A stretch of DNA of 64,000 nucleotides from Prevotella sp. UBA4217 (GTDB taxonomy: Bacteria; Bacteroidota; Bacteroidia; Bacteroidales; Bacteroidaceae). Under the pieces are notes generated by a model. The model did not search any database. It saw nothing but the letters and a program-made list of their open reading frames with translations, and was not told where the DNA came from. The stretch spans positions 124,627 through 188,626 of the forward strand of contig DFTH01000003.1 of NCBI GenBank assembly GCA_002379425.1. Direction: 5' to 3'. Position 1 is the first letter of the stretch. Each line of letters begins with the position of its first letter. Below, in pieces: positions 34,295-42,744 of the stretch. A program made the position numbers and the translations under genes.

Positions 34295-35422
34295 ATGAAT
34301 CCGTTAAGCAATCCTTTCGTGATAGGAAAGTATGTGGACAAAGACTATTTCTGTGACAGAGAGAAAGAATCAGAAATGCTCGTCCACCACATCGTAAATG
34401 GGCGTAACGTCGCTATCATGTCAGAGAGACGGCTGGGTAAGACAGGGTTGATAGAGCATGTGTTTGCCAACGGACTGCCTGATGGCTATGAGCCTTTCCT
34501 GATTGACATTTATACTTGCAGGAACCTGCGCGAGATGGTTTACCTGCTGGCCACTGAGGTGTTTAAGAAGATTGGCAGGAAGCAGTCGATGACAGAGCGG
34601 TTACTGCGGACGGTGCGTTCACTGAAAACAACGATTTCTTACGATGCCGTGACAGGATTTCCTGAAATCGGCTTTGGTCTTGGTGAGATACAGCAACCCG
34701 AAGTGACGCTTGATGAGGTGCTTGACTATCTCGAGTCTTCCGACGCGGTGTGCATTGTGGCCGTCGATGAGTTTCAGAAAATTGCAAGTTTTGAGGAAAA
34801 GAACGTGGAGGCTCTCTTGCGGACAAAGATTCAGCACTTGAAGAAGACGCAATTTGTCTTTGCCGGCAGTGAGCGCCATCTGTTGGAGGGCATCTTTAAT
34901 GATCCGTTACGTCCATTCTACAATAGCGTCGTGTTTATGCAGTTGCAGCCTATTGAAAAAGGTGTGTACGTCAACTTCTGCCAGCAGTTATTCCATAAAT
35001 ACGGCAAAAGTGTTTCCCCTGCGCTGGTGGAGCGGCTCTATGAATGCTTTCAAGGCATCACCTGGTATCTGCAACTCTCGATGAATGAGGCCTTCACAGT
35101 GGTCGAGCGCGGTGGCCACGTTGGCGAGGAGGTTTACGGGCAGATCCTGAACCATCTGGTTGACTCCAAACGCTTCACCTTTGAAGACCGCTATGCCTCA
35201 CTCACGGAAAAGCAGAAGATGGTATTGCTGGCTATAGCCTCTGAATTTCCGAATCAGCCGACCCTTACCAGTCAGGAGTTCATATCCACGTATGGTCTGA
35301 AGACGGCCAGCAGCGTTCAGACTGCGGTCAAGGGGTTAGTAGAAAAAGGTATCCTCAGTGACAATCATGGTGTCAGACGCCCTACTGACTTGCTGTTCAT
35401 GCTTTGGCTGAAAAACTTCTGA
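34295..35422 (+). CDS. AAA/STAND-like ATPase of the archaeal ATPase type
   Basis: The product has 375 residues. A degenerate P-loop SERRLGKTGL (43-52) and Walker B VCIVAVDEF with Asp158 and Glu159 identify the P-loop NTPase. FAGSERHLLEGIF fits the sensor region. The C-terminal 90 residues (LTEKQKMVLLAIASEFPNQP, TASSVQTAVKGLVEKGIL) form a winged-helix DNA-binding-like domain. Similar stand-alone ATPases are frequent in Bacteroidota with unknown function. It has its own promoter, so it need not belong to the RiPP operon. Confidence 0.82.
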   Translation: MNPLSNPFVIGKYVDKDYFCDREKESEMLVHHIVNGRNVAIMSERRLGKTGLIEHVFANGLPDGYEPFLIDIYTCRNLREMVYLLATEVFKKIGRKQSMTERLLRTVRSLKTTISYDAVTGFPEIGFGLGEIQQPEVTLDEVLDYLESSDAVCIVAVDEFQKIASFEEKNVEALLRTKIQHLKKTQFVFAGSERHLLEGIFNDPLRPFYNSVVFMQLQPIEKGVYVNFCQQLFHKYGKSVSPALVERLYECFQGITWYLQLSMNEAFTVVERGGHVGEEVYGQILNHLVDSKRFTFEDRYASLTEKQKMVLLAIASEFPNQPTLTSQEFISTYGLKTASSVQTAVKGLVEKGILSDNHGVRRPTDLLFMLWLKNF

Positions 35423-35506
35423 TATTTATCTATTTCCGCCGCTTTGTCGGCAGCAGGATCGCGCGGCGCTCAGTAGTTACAATACCTAAAAAATAAATAA
35501 ATAATT

Positions 35507-35530
35507 ATTTGCCCCTTTATAGGGGCAAAT
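35507..35530. terminator. Bidirectional terminator between the ATPase and hepT
   Basis: ATTTGCCCCT (35507-35516) pairs perfectly with 35521-35530 across TTAT and is followed by AT-rich DNA on both sides. The rest of the gap to 35661 holds a GCGCGCGCG run and a small palindrome, ACTTTTG/CAAAAGT (35600-35616). Confidence 0.7.
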
Positions 35531-35661
35531 TAATTTAATTATAAATTTAATTTTAATAATTTAGCGCGCGCGAGGATGCTTTTCTGAGAAAACCTATATA
35601 CTTTTGACCCAAAAGTCATATACTTACGCTCCATAACCTATATAGTACTTTTCTATTTTGC

Positions 35662-36027
35662 TTAACTACCCAGTAATTCCTCTATGACCTTCTTGAGTTT
35701 TGGGAGGTCATCGTTAATTGTAGAAACGATCACGGCTTCGTCAACATTTCCATACTCATGGGAAATGATGTTTCTCATTCCGTAAATAGCATGCCAAGGG
35801 ATGTCTTTATAAGCGTCGAGAGGCTGGCTCTTCTCTTTCAGCAACTTGCCTACATGCTCTCCTATCACTTGAAGTCTCATAACGCATGCATTGAATGCCA
35901 TTACGCGATTAGGCGATATCATAAAATCTTGGAGTTCTGTCATTCCTTTGCTCCATTCCTGAATCAGCGTTATAGATTCAAGGATGTCTTCTAACCGATC
36001 TCTTATGGTGAGTTCCTCTTTAGACAT
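35662..36027 (-). CDS. hepT: HepT-like RNase toxin (DUF86/HEPN)
   Basis: The product is a 121-residue all-helical HEPN protein. The RNase motif Rx4H appears as RNIISHEY in WHAIYGMRNIISHEYG. The upstream helix FNACVMRLQVIGEHVGKL is typical of the family. It forms a toxin-antitoxin pair with the overlapping MntA gene (8-base overlap). In studied pairs the nucleotidyltransferase AMPylates the toxin. Confidence 0.9.
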   Translation of the reverse strand: MSKEELTIRDRLEDILESITLIQEWSKGMTELQDFMISPNRVMAFNACVMRLQVIGEHVGKLLKEKSQPLDAYKDIPWHAIYGMRNIISHEYGNVDEAVIVSTINDDLPKLKKVIEELLGS

Positions 36028-36313
36028 AAACCACCTCGTTTAGAATGTTAGACATAAAAAGAGGACGGAGCGTAGAACGGAATCTGACAAGATCAACATT
36101 GCAATTGAATAACGCTTTCAGTTTTTCCCTTAGTTCGTACATTAAGGACAATGTTGGTTTCTCTACTTCTACCACAATATCAATATCGCTATCCTCGGTA
36201 TTTTCCTGTCTGGCTACAGAACCGAAAATACCCAGTTTAGTGATACCATACTGTCTGCCAAATGTTTGCTTGAATTCAGACAGTTTATTAACGCAATCTT
36301 GAAGTACCAACAT
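36020..36313 (-). CDS. mntA: MntA-like nucleotidyltransferase antitoxin
   Basis: The catalytic motif GIFGSVARQENTEDSDIDIVVE holds the G-S and D-x-D of minimal nucleotidyltransferases. The open frame extends to 36379, but a full promoter (TTTG at 36364-36367, 20 bases, TATCTTTG at 36336-36343, minus strand) lies inside that extension. The start is therefore the ATG at 36313 (MLVLQDCVNKL), giving 97 residues, the usual family size. It is the first gene of the pair. Confidence 0.88.
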   Translation of the reverse strand: MLVLQDCVNKLSEFKQTFGRQYGITKLGIFGSVARQENTEDSDIDIVVEVEKPTLSLMYELREKLKALFNCNVDLVRFRSTLRPLFMSNILNEVVYV

Positions 36314-36335
36314 GGCCTGCCCTACTAATTTGGGG

Positions 36336-36367
36336 CAAAGATAAGGATTATTTTTGACAATTCCAAA
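36336..36367 (-). promoter_or_regulatory. mntA-hepT promoter
   Basis: -33 TTTG and -7 TATCTTTG spaced 20 bases on the minus strand; this decides the mntA start. Confidence 0.75.
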
Positions 36368-36409
36368 TTTTTCAAGCATTTATTATTCATAATTCCCCTG
36401 TCAGAGAGA

Positions 36410-36434
36410 TCAAGGGGACAAGTCGTCCCCTTGA
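36410..36434. terminator. Hairpin after the nucleoside kinase gene
   Basis: TCAAGGGGAC (36410-36419) pairs perfectly with 36425-36434. There is no T tract, so termination is uncertain. Confidence 0.5.
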
Positions 36435-36458
36435 CCGTTTAGCAACGAAAATGTCACC

Positions 36459-38120
36459 TTAGTACTCGAACGAGGAGCCGCCGAGGAACTCGCGGAGGAG
36501 TGAGGTGGGCGGGATCTGCGTCTCGGGGATGGGCTTGATGTAGTGGAGGAACTTCAGCAGGCGGTAGGCCTCAGCATGCTCCTCGCAGTTCTCGGGCACC
36601 TGTTCCAGCAGCGGCTCTGCCTGACTCTTGATAACGGCCAGTTCGAAGAGCATGGCTGTATTGAACATGGCGTCGGCATTCTCCTGGAAGGGGAATATCC
36701 ACTTGTTCTCTCCCCTGCGCACCGACGGCCAGCGGCGGATGGTCTCCTGGGCGGAGACGGCGCGGTACTTGTAGTCGCGGATGATGCGGCGCAGCAGACG
36801 GTTGTCCGTCGTGGGGATATAGTTGTGGTTGTCGAGCAGTACGGTGGTCAGCGCGGAGGCATAGACACGGAAGATCTGGTCGTTGGGGATCTGTGCCGTC
36901 AGTTCGGGGTTCAGGGCGTGGATGCCCTCCACCACCAGCACCTCGTTCTCGCCAAGGCGCAGTCTCTTGCCGCTTTTCACGCTCTTGCCCGTGGGGAAGT
37001 CGTAGCGCGGCAGTTCCACTTCATCACCACGGAAGAGTGCGGTGAGTTGTTCGTTGAACAGGGGGAGGTTCAGGGCGTGCAGGTGCTCGAAGTCGTAGTC
37101 GCCCTTCTCGTCGCGTGGTGTCTGTTCACGATCCACGAAGTAGTCGTCGAGCGAGATGCCTACGGGCATGATGCCGTTGACGGCCAGTTGTACGGAGAGG
37201 CGCTTGCAGGTTGTGGTCTTGCCCGAACTCGACGGACCGGCGATGAGCACCAGTTTGATGCCTTTGCGGCTGGCGATCTCATCGGCAATCTTGGCAATCT
37301 TCTTCTCCTGCAGGGCCTCGCTGATCTGGATGAGCATGGAGGAATAGCCTTGGCCGATGACGTCGTTAAGGTCGCCGATGGTGCGCAGGCCAAGGATGTC
37401 CTGCCATTGGTGGTGCTCCTTGAAAATGCCGAACATCTTATCCTGGTGGGTTATCTCTCCCAGTTCGTCAGGATGCTCGCGGGAGGGGATGCGCAGCAGC
37501 AGCCCGTCGTAGTATTTCTCCACGCCGAAGAGGTAGAGTTGCGAGGTGTTTGTCAGCAGCGAGCCATAGTAGTAATCCACATAGCCGTCGATATCATAGT
37601 AGGTGGTATATAGTTTGCCTATGCTCTTCAGCAGTTTCACCTTCGAACGGTTATGCAGCCTGTCGAAGAGTTCGATAGCCTCCTGGGTGGTCGTCTCGTG
37701 CCGGTGGATGGGTATCGCGGCAGCGACGATTTCCTGCATGCGGCGGCGGATGGCCCCGACGTCATCAAGAGTCACAGGCCGCCCGATGTTCAGATTCACG
37801 TAATAGCCGTTCGACACGGGGATGTCGATAGCCACCTTGCAAGGGTTGAAGAGTTCATGGGCCGCCTTGCAGAGCACGAAGAAGAGGCTGCGGGTGTAGG
37901 CACGGTTGCCACTGGCCGAGGTGATATCGAGGAATTCCACTTCCTTCTGCTTGAACAGGCGGAAGTGCATCCCTTCCACCTTGTTATTAACGCGTGCGTT
38001 GATCGGGCCATGCTTCATGGTAATACCCAGCATCTGATATGCATCTTCGAGGGTTGAGCCGAGGGGCACATCAATGGTTGTGTCGTTGTTGAGGCAATGA
38101 ATCTTGACTGTCTGTTCCAT
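36459..38120 (-). CDS. Uridine kinase-like nucleoside kinase with TGS/ThrRS-like N terminus
   Basis: The product has 553 residues. An N-terminal TGS-like and threonyl-tRNA-synthetase-like editing region (about 1-200, GSTLEDAYQMLGI, YYDIDGYVDYYYGSL) precedes a P-loop kinase domain with LIAGPSSSGKTTTCKRL, SLDDYFVDREQTP and DFEHLHALNLPLF. The kinase half resembles uridine kinase/phosphoribulokinase. This fusion is widespread in Bacteroidota and Firmicutes; its exact substrate is not established. The promoter is at 38153-38160, divergent from the phosphate transporter. Confidence 0.88.
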   Translation of the reverse strand: MEQTVKIHCLNNDTTIDVPLGSTLEDAYQMLGITMKHGPINARVNNKVEGMHFRLFKQKEVEFLDITSASGNRAYTRSLFFVLCKAAHELFNPCKVAIDIPVSNGYYVNLNIGRPVTLDDVGAIRRRMQEIVAAAIPIHRHETTTQEAIELFDRLHNRSKVKLLKSIGKLYTTYYDIDGYVDYYYGSLLTNTSQLYLFGVEKYYDGLLLRIPSREHPDELGEITHQDKMFGIFKEHHQWQDILGLRTIGDLNDVIGQGYSSMLIQISEALQEKKIAKIADEIASRKGIKLVLIAGPSSSGKTTTCKRLSVQLAVNGIMPVGISLDDYFVDREQTPRDEKGDYDFEHLHALNLPLFNEQLTALFRGDEVELPRYDFPTGKSVKSGKRLRLGENEVLVVEGIHALNPELTAQIPNDQIFRVYASALTTVLLDNHNYIPTTDNRLLRRIIRDYKYRAVSAQETIRRWPSVRRGENKWIFPFQENADAMFNTAMLFELAVIKSQAEPLLEQVPENCEEHAEAYRLLKFLHYIKPIPETQIPPTSLLREFLGGSSFEY

Positions 38121-38152
38121 ATCTGTTAAGTTGTTTTAGGTAAATTTTGTGG

Positions 38153-38160
38153 CAAAGATA
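38153..38160 (-). promoter_or_regulatory. Nucleoside kinase -7 box
   Basis: TATCTTTG on the minus strand, 32 bases before the kinase ATG, facing the box at 38205-38212. Confidence 0.6.
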
Positions 38161-38204
38161 CAAAAATAATTCCGATTTTCTAAGTCCTGATTCATATTTT
38201 TTTG

Positions 38205-38212
38205 TATCTTTG
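38205..38212 (+). promoter_or_regulatory. Na/Pi symporter -7 box
   Basis: TATCTTTG, 30 bases before the ATG at 38243. Confidence 0.6.
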
Positions 38213-38242
38213 TGCCCGAATTCGAATTAAAAGATATCTTTT

Positions 38243-39973
38243 ATGCTGATTATATTCAAACTTCTGGGTTCGCTCGCCCTTTTGATGTTCGGTATGAAGT
38301 CGATGAGCGAAGCCCTGCAGAAGATGGCAGGACCGCAGTTGCGCCACGTCCTTGGTGCGATGACTACCAACCGCTTTACAGGCATGCTGACAGGTATGCT
38401 GGTGACGGCATCCGTCCAGTCTTCAACGGCCACGACGGTGATGACCGTCTCGTTCGTCAACGCTGGTCTGCTGACGCTGGCCCAGGCCATCTCCGTCATC
38501 ATGGGTGCCAACATCGGTACGACGCTGACGGCATGGATCATGTCGGCTGGTATGTCGTTCGACATCACCAGTGCCGTCTATCCCGCCTTCTTCATCGGTA
38601 TTATCCTGATCTACCTGAAGAAATACAGGTACATCGGCGACTTCCTCTTTGGACTGTCGTTCCTCTTGCTGGGTCTGGGCACCCTCCGCGCTACAGGTAC
38701 GGAGATGCACCTGGGCGAGAACCAGGCACTGCTCGACTTCTTCGCCTCCTTTGACCCCGACTCCTTCGTGACCACGTTGATATTCCTGGTGCTGGGCGGC
38801 ATCCTGACGTTCTGCGTACAGTCGTCGGCCGCCGTGATGGCCATCACGATGATCCTCTGCTCCAGTGGCGCCCTGCCCATCTATCAGGGTATCGCCCTGG
38901 TGATGGGTGAGAACATCGGCACCACGGTGACGTCGAATCTGGCTGCCCTCTCTGCCAACACGCAGGCCCGCAGAGCAGCCCTCGCCCACATGTTCTTCAA
39001 CGTGTTTGGCGTCATCTGGATCCTGTTCGTCTTCCGTCCCTTCATCGATATGGTTTGCGGATGGGTAGGCTACGACGTGACCATGCAGAAGGGCACCGTG
39101 GATACGGCGACCTTCCTGGCCAACTCGGCTAAGTTGAGTTTCGTGCTGGCTGCCTTCCATACAACTTTCAACGTGGCCAATACGTTCATCCTGATCTGGT
39201 TCATCCCGCAGATCGAGAAGTTCGTGTGCTGGGTGATCAAGCCGAAGACGGTCGATGAGGAAGAGGACTTCCGCCTGCACTTCATCACCGCCGGCTTCAT
39301 GAAGACCCCGGAACTCTCCGTGCTCGAGGCCCAGAAGGAGATCCAGTCGTTCTCCGAGCGTATGCAGCGCATGTTCGGGATGGTGCGCGAACTGCTCACC
39401 CTCTCGTCGAGTTCGAACAGCAAGAAGGACAATCAGGCAGGCGACTTCAACAAACTCTTCACCCGCATTGAGAAATACGAAGGCATCTCCGACAACATGG
39501 AACTGGAGATCGCCAAGTATCTCGACTCCGTCAGTGACGCCCATCTCTCTGATGAGACGAAGGCCAAGATTCGTGCCATGCTGCGTGAGATCTCCGAACT
39601 GGAATCCATTGGCGACGCCTGCTATAACATGGCGCGCACCATCTCACGCAAGTACAACGGCAAGGAGGACCACTTCGTGGAGAAGCAGTACGACCATATC
39701 CACCAGATGATGGAACTGACGGACCAGTCGCTCTCGCAGATGAACCGTCTGATGGGTGGCCGCAAGGAGGCCTTCGATGTGAACCGCTCGTTCAATATCG
39801 AGCACGAGATCAACAACTACCGCAACCAACTCAAGCAGCAGAACATCGTGGATATCAACAACCACGAATATACATACGCTGTGGGTACCATCTACATGGA
39901 CCTGATCAACGAGTGCGAGAAACTCGGTGACTACGTGGTGAATGTCGTAGAGGCCCGCATGGGAATCAGGTAA
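38243..39973 (+). CDS. Na/phosphate symporter family protein with PhoU-like tail
   Basis: The product has 576 residues. The membrane part has two inverted halves with the QSS motifs (ASVQSSTATTVMTV and FCVQSSAAVMAI) and the GANIGTTLTAW and GENIGTTVTS loops of NptA/SLC34-type carriers. The C-terminal 200 residues are soluble, helical and PhoU-like (ISELESIGDACYNMARTISRK, ECEKLGDYVVNVVEARMG). It would import phosphate with Na+. Confidence 0.92.
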   Translation: MLIIFKLLGSLALLMFGMKSMSEALQKMAGPQLRHVLGAMTTNRFTGMLTGMLVTASVQSSTATTVMTVSFVNAGLLTLAQAISVIMGANIGTTLTAWIMSAGMSFDITSAVYPAFFIGIILIYLKKYRYIGDFLFGLSFLLLGLGTLRATGTEMHLGENQALLDFFASFDPDSFVTTLIFLVLGGILTFCVQSSAAVMAITMILCSSGALPIYQGIALVMGENIGTTVTSNLAALSANTQARRAALAHMFFNVFGVIWILFVFRPFIDMVCGWVGYDVTMQKGTVDTATFLANSAKLSFVLAAFHTTFNVANTFILIWFIPQIEKFVCWVIKPKTVDEEEDFRLHFITAGFMKTPELSVLEAQKEIQSFSERMQRMFGMVRELLTLSSSSNSKKDNQAGDFNKLFTRIEKYEGISDNMELEIAKYLDSVSDAHLSDETKAKIRAMLREISELESIGDACYNMARTISRKYNGKEDHFVEKQYDHIHQMMELTDQSLSQMNRLMGGRKEAFDVNRSFNIEHEINNYRNQLKQQNIVDINNHEYTYAVGTIYMDLINECEKLGDYVVNVVEARMGIR

Positions 39974-39985
39974 ATCCCATAAGAA

Positions 39986-40027
39986 TATAAAAAAACAGCC
40001 GCCTGATTAAACCTTCAGGCGGCTGTT
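39986..40027. terminator. Strong hairpin between the phosphate and TonB-type genes
   Basis: AACAGCCGCCTGA (39994-40006) pairs perfectly with 40015-40027. The T run is on the minus-strand side (seven A precede it on the plus strand), so as a plus-strand terminator it is not canonical. It may leak into the next gene. Confidence 0.55.
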
Positions 40028-40044
40028 ACGTCTTAATCTCCGTG

Positions 40045-42651
40045 ATGAAACGAATACTATTATTATTAGGCTTAACAATTTGTGCCCTTACAGTACTGGC
40101 ACAAGGATCAGTTAGAGGAAAGGTGATTGACAGACAGACGAACGAGGCGCTGCAGTTCGTCAATATCCGGGTGACACAGGATGACAAACTCGTCAAGGGG
40201 GCCATTACAGACCTGAACGGCAGTTTCAATATCAGTGGTCTGGCCAATGGCAACTATGTGTTGACGGTGTCGTATGTGGGCTATAAGGATGTCACGCGCC
40301 ATTTCTCCATTACCAGCGACAAGCGCCATGCGCATTTCAATGCCCTCTTTATTGCAGAGGATTCCAAGACCTTGAAGGAGGTGACGGTGACGGGCCAGCG
40401 CTCGCAGATGAAACTGGAGGTCGATCGCAAGGTCTTCTCCGTCGATCAGATGATCGCCTCCTCAGGCGGCTCTGCCTCCGAACTGCTGGAACAGATACCC
40501 AGTATCGAGGTGACCACGGACGGGGAGATATCCCTGCGAGGCAACTCCAGTGTGGAGGTGTGGATCAACGGCAAGGCCAGTGGTCTGACCACCGACAACC
40601 GTGGTGAGATCCTGCAGCAGATACCTGCGGAGAGCATCGAGCGCATCGAGGTGATCGACAACCCCAGTGCGAAGTTCTCGCCAGAGGGTTCGGCGGGTAT
40701 CATCAACATCATCCTGAAGCGTGACCGCAAGGCGGGTTACTACGGGTCGCTGCGCGCTGGTGCCAACAATGCCGGCGGATGGCATACGGGAGGTAACATG
40801 AACTACTCCAGTGGGGTGCTCGACGCCTTTGCCAACCTGGGCTATCGCCGTCGCTCCGGCAGTGGGGGCAGTGAGGCAGAGCAGGAATACCTGATGACGC
40901 GGGAGTATCAGAACGCCGTAGGCGAGAGTGACAACAAGGGAGGCAACCTCTTCGCCCGTCTGGGACTCAACTGGCACATCACCCGCAAGGATGAGATATC
41001 CATCTCCGGCATGACCATGCAGGGCAAGGGCGACAACGAGAACCGCACCACCTACGACTATGGTCTTATCGGTCATCCTGCCTATAAGCAGATGTACCGC
41101 CTGAATACGGGTGACGGTGATATGCACATGTATCATGGCGAAATCGGCTATGAGCACAGTTGGAGCGACTTCCACAAACTGAAGGGTAATTTCTCCTATA
41201 ACCGCTGGATGAGCGACAACGACAATATCTATCGCGACGAGACGAAGGAGTTGCCGGCAGGAGGAATCTTCTATAATTACCAGTACCGTCCGATGCACGT
41301 GCGCAATCGTTCGATGGAGGCCAAACTCGACTATGAGAACAAGATATCGGACCACCTGAAGTTGGAGGCTGGCTACAACGGGCGCTTCTCGCACGAGAAC
41401 ACGCCGCTGGAACAGTGGACGGCTGACAACTGGGATGGAAACGGAAAGACGCTGGATGAGGCCTACTATAACCGCTTTATCTATGACATGGATGTGCATG
41501 CCCTCTATGCCACGGTGAACACCTCCATTGGCCGACTGGGCATCATGGCCGGTCTGCGCGGCGAATACTGGAAGGTGGATACGGAGAGTTTTTCCTACGC
41601 CCAGGAGCACGACCCGTCGAAGCGTGACGAACCCTTCAAGAAAGACTACTTCCAACTCTTCCCAAGCCTGTTCCTGAACTATCAGTTGACGGAGTCCGCA
41701 CAGATCCAGTTGAACTACACCCGTCGCCTGCGGCGCCCCTGGGGTGGACAGTTGAACTCGTTCAAGAACACCAGCGATGCCTCGATGGTGTCCTTTGGTA
41801 ACCCTGAACTGACACCGGAATATACCAATGCCTTCTCGCTCAACTTCCTCAAGACGTGGGATAACCACACGCTGAGCATCAGCAGTTACTATCGTCCCAC
41901 CACCGATGTTATCCAGCGCATCCGCTACCAGGGCAGCGACGGCATCATGTATATGACCAGTGAGAATGTGGCGAAGAACCAGCGGGCTGGCCTGGAACTG
42001 ATCGTGAAGAACAAACTCTTCCGTATCCTCGACCTCACCACCACGCTTAATGGCTATTATTATAAGGTGGATGGCTTTACATATAAGATCATGGACCAGA
42101 CGGTGACGGGTGATGCCGAGGAGAGTTTCTCCTGGGATGCCCGCATGCTCGCCTCCCTGATACTGCCTTATGACATCTCCTTTCAGGCCACGGGCAACTA
42201 CCGTTCGCGGGGCGCCATCACCCAGGGCTATCGCAGGCCCAACGGCTCGCTCGACCTCGGCCTGCGCAAGTCGTTCTTCAACAAGAAGATCATCCTGAGC
42301 GTCAACTGGCGCGACGTGTTCAACACCCGCCATTGGGAGAACTTCACCTCCTCAGAGACCTTCACCCGGCATCAGAAGAACTGGCGCGACCCGCGTGTCA
42401 ACTTCACCGTATCCTGGAACTTCGGCAACATGAACAACGACAAGCGGCCTGACGGTGGAGGCGGATTCGAGGGAGGTGGCTTCGACGACATGCCCATGGA
42501 TGGCTTCGGCGGTCAGCAGCCGGCAGGTAATCCCCAGCAGACTACTCCCCAGCAAACTGAACCCCGGCAACAGCAGCAGGAACAGGAACAGCAGGAGTCC
42601 CAACAGGAACAGGTTTCGCCTCAGCCTGAGCAGCCAGCCCCGCAGGGATGA
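40045..42651 (+). CDS. Outer-membrane beta-barrel receptor (TonB-like, OMP_b-brl_3 type)
   Basis: The product has 868 residues from the ATG at 40045 (a GTG sits just before). A signal peptide (LLLGLTICALTVLAQ) is followed by a carboxypeptidase-like domain (VRGKVIDRQTNEALQFVNIR), a plug with LLEQIPSIEVTTDGEISLRG and IERIEVIDNPSAKFSPEGSA, and a barrel. No SusD partner follows. The last 70 residues are low complexity, first Gly-rich then Gln/Glu/Pro-rich, beyond the normal barrel end, so the tail would sit in the periplasm or outside. The substrate is unknown. Confidence 0.88.
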   Translation: MKRILLLLGLTICALTVLAQGSVRGKVIDRQTNEALQFVNIRVTQDDKLVKGAITDLNGSFNISGLANGNYVLTVSYVGYKDVTRHFSITSDKRHAHFNALFIAEDSKTLKEVTVTGQRSQMKLEVDRKVFSVDQMIASSGGSASELLEQIPSIEVTTDGEISLRGNSSVEVWINGKASGLTTDNRGEILQQIPAESIERIEVIDNPSAKFSPEGSAGIINIILKRDRKAGYYGSLRAGANNAGGWHTGGNMNYSSGVLDAFANLGYRRRSGSGGSEAEQEYLMTREYQNAVGESDNKGGNLFARLGLNWHITRKDEISISGMTMQGKGDNENRTTYDYGLIGHPAYKQMYRLNTGDGDMHMYHGEIGYEHSWSDFHKLKGNFSYNRWMSDNDNIYRDETKELPAGGIFYNYQYRPMHVRNRSMEAKLDYENKISDHLKLEAGYNGRFSHENTPLEQWTADNWDGNGKTLDEAYYNRFIYDMDVHALYATVNTSIGRLGIMAGLRGEYWKVDTESFSYAQEHDPSKRDEPFKKDYFQLFPSLFLNYQLTESAQIQLNYTRRLRRPWGGQLNSFKNTSDASMVSFGNPELTPEYTNAFSLNFLKTWDNHTLSISSYYRPTTDVIQRIRYQGSDGIMYMTSENVAKNQRAGLELIVKNKLFRILDLTTTLNGYYYKVDGFTYKIMDQTVTGDAEESFSWDARMLASLILPYDISFQATGNYRSRGAITQGYRRPNGSLDLGLRKSFFNKKIILSVNWRDVFNTRHWENFTSSETFTRHQKNWRDPRVNFTVSWNFGNMNNDKRPDGGGGFEGGGFDDMPMDGFGGQQPAGNPQQTTPQQTEPRQQQQEQEQQESQQEQVSPQPEQPAPQG

Positions 42652-42680
42652 CTTATTCTACATAGGTCAGTAATAAAAAT

Positions 42681-42711
42681 GTGAGGAAACATGAGGTTTC
42701 TTCACTTTTTT
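42681..42711 (+). terminator. Palindrome with T6, copy 1, abutting a promoter
   Basis: GTGAGGAAAC and GTTTCTTCAC (one G-T pair) form a 10-bp stem followed by six T, 29 bases after the TonB-type stop. The TACCTTTG box follows 11 bases after the stem. A near copy is at 45228-45264. Confidence 0.7.
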
Positions 42712-42715
42712 GTCG

Positions 42716-42723
42716 TACCTTTG
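42716..42723 (+). promoter_or_regulatory. CotH gene -7 box
   Basis: TACCTTTG; a -33 box is not separate from the preceding palindrome's T run. It excludes the upstream start at 42691. Confidence 0.6.
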
Positions 42724-42744
42724 CCGCGCCAAAAGGTAATGTGG

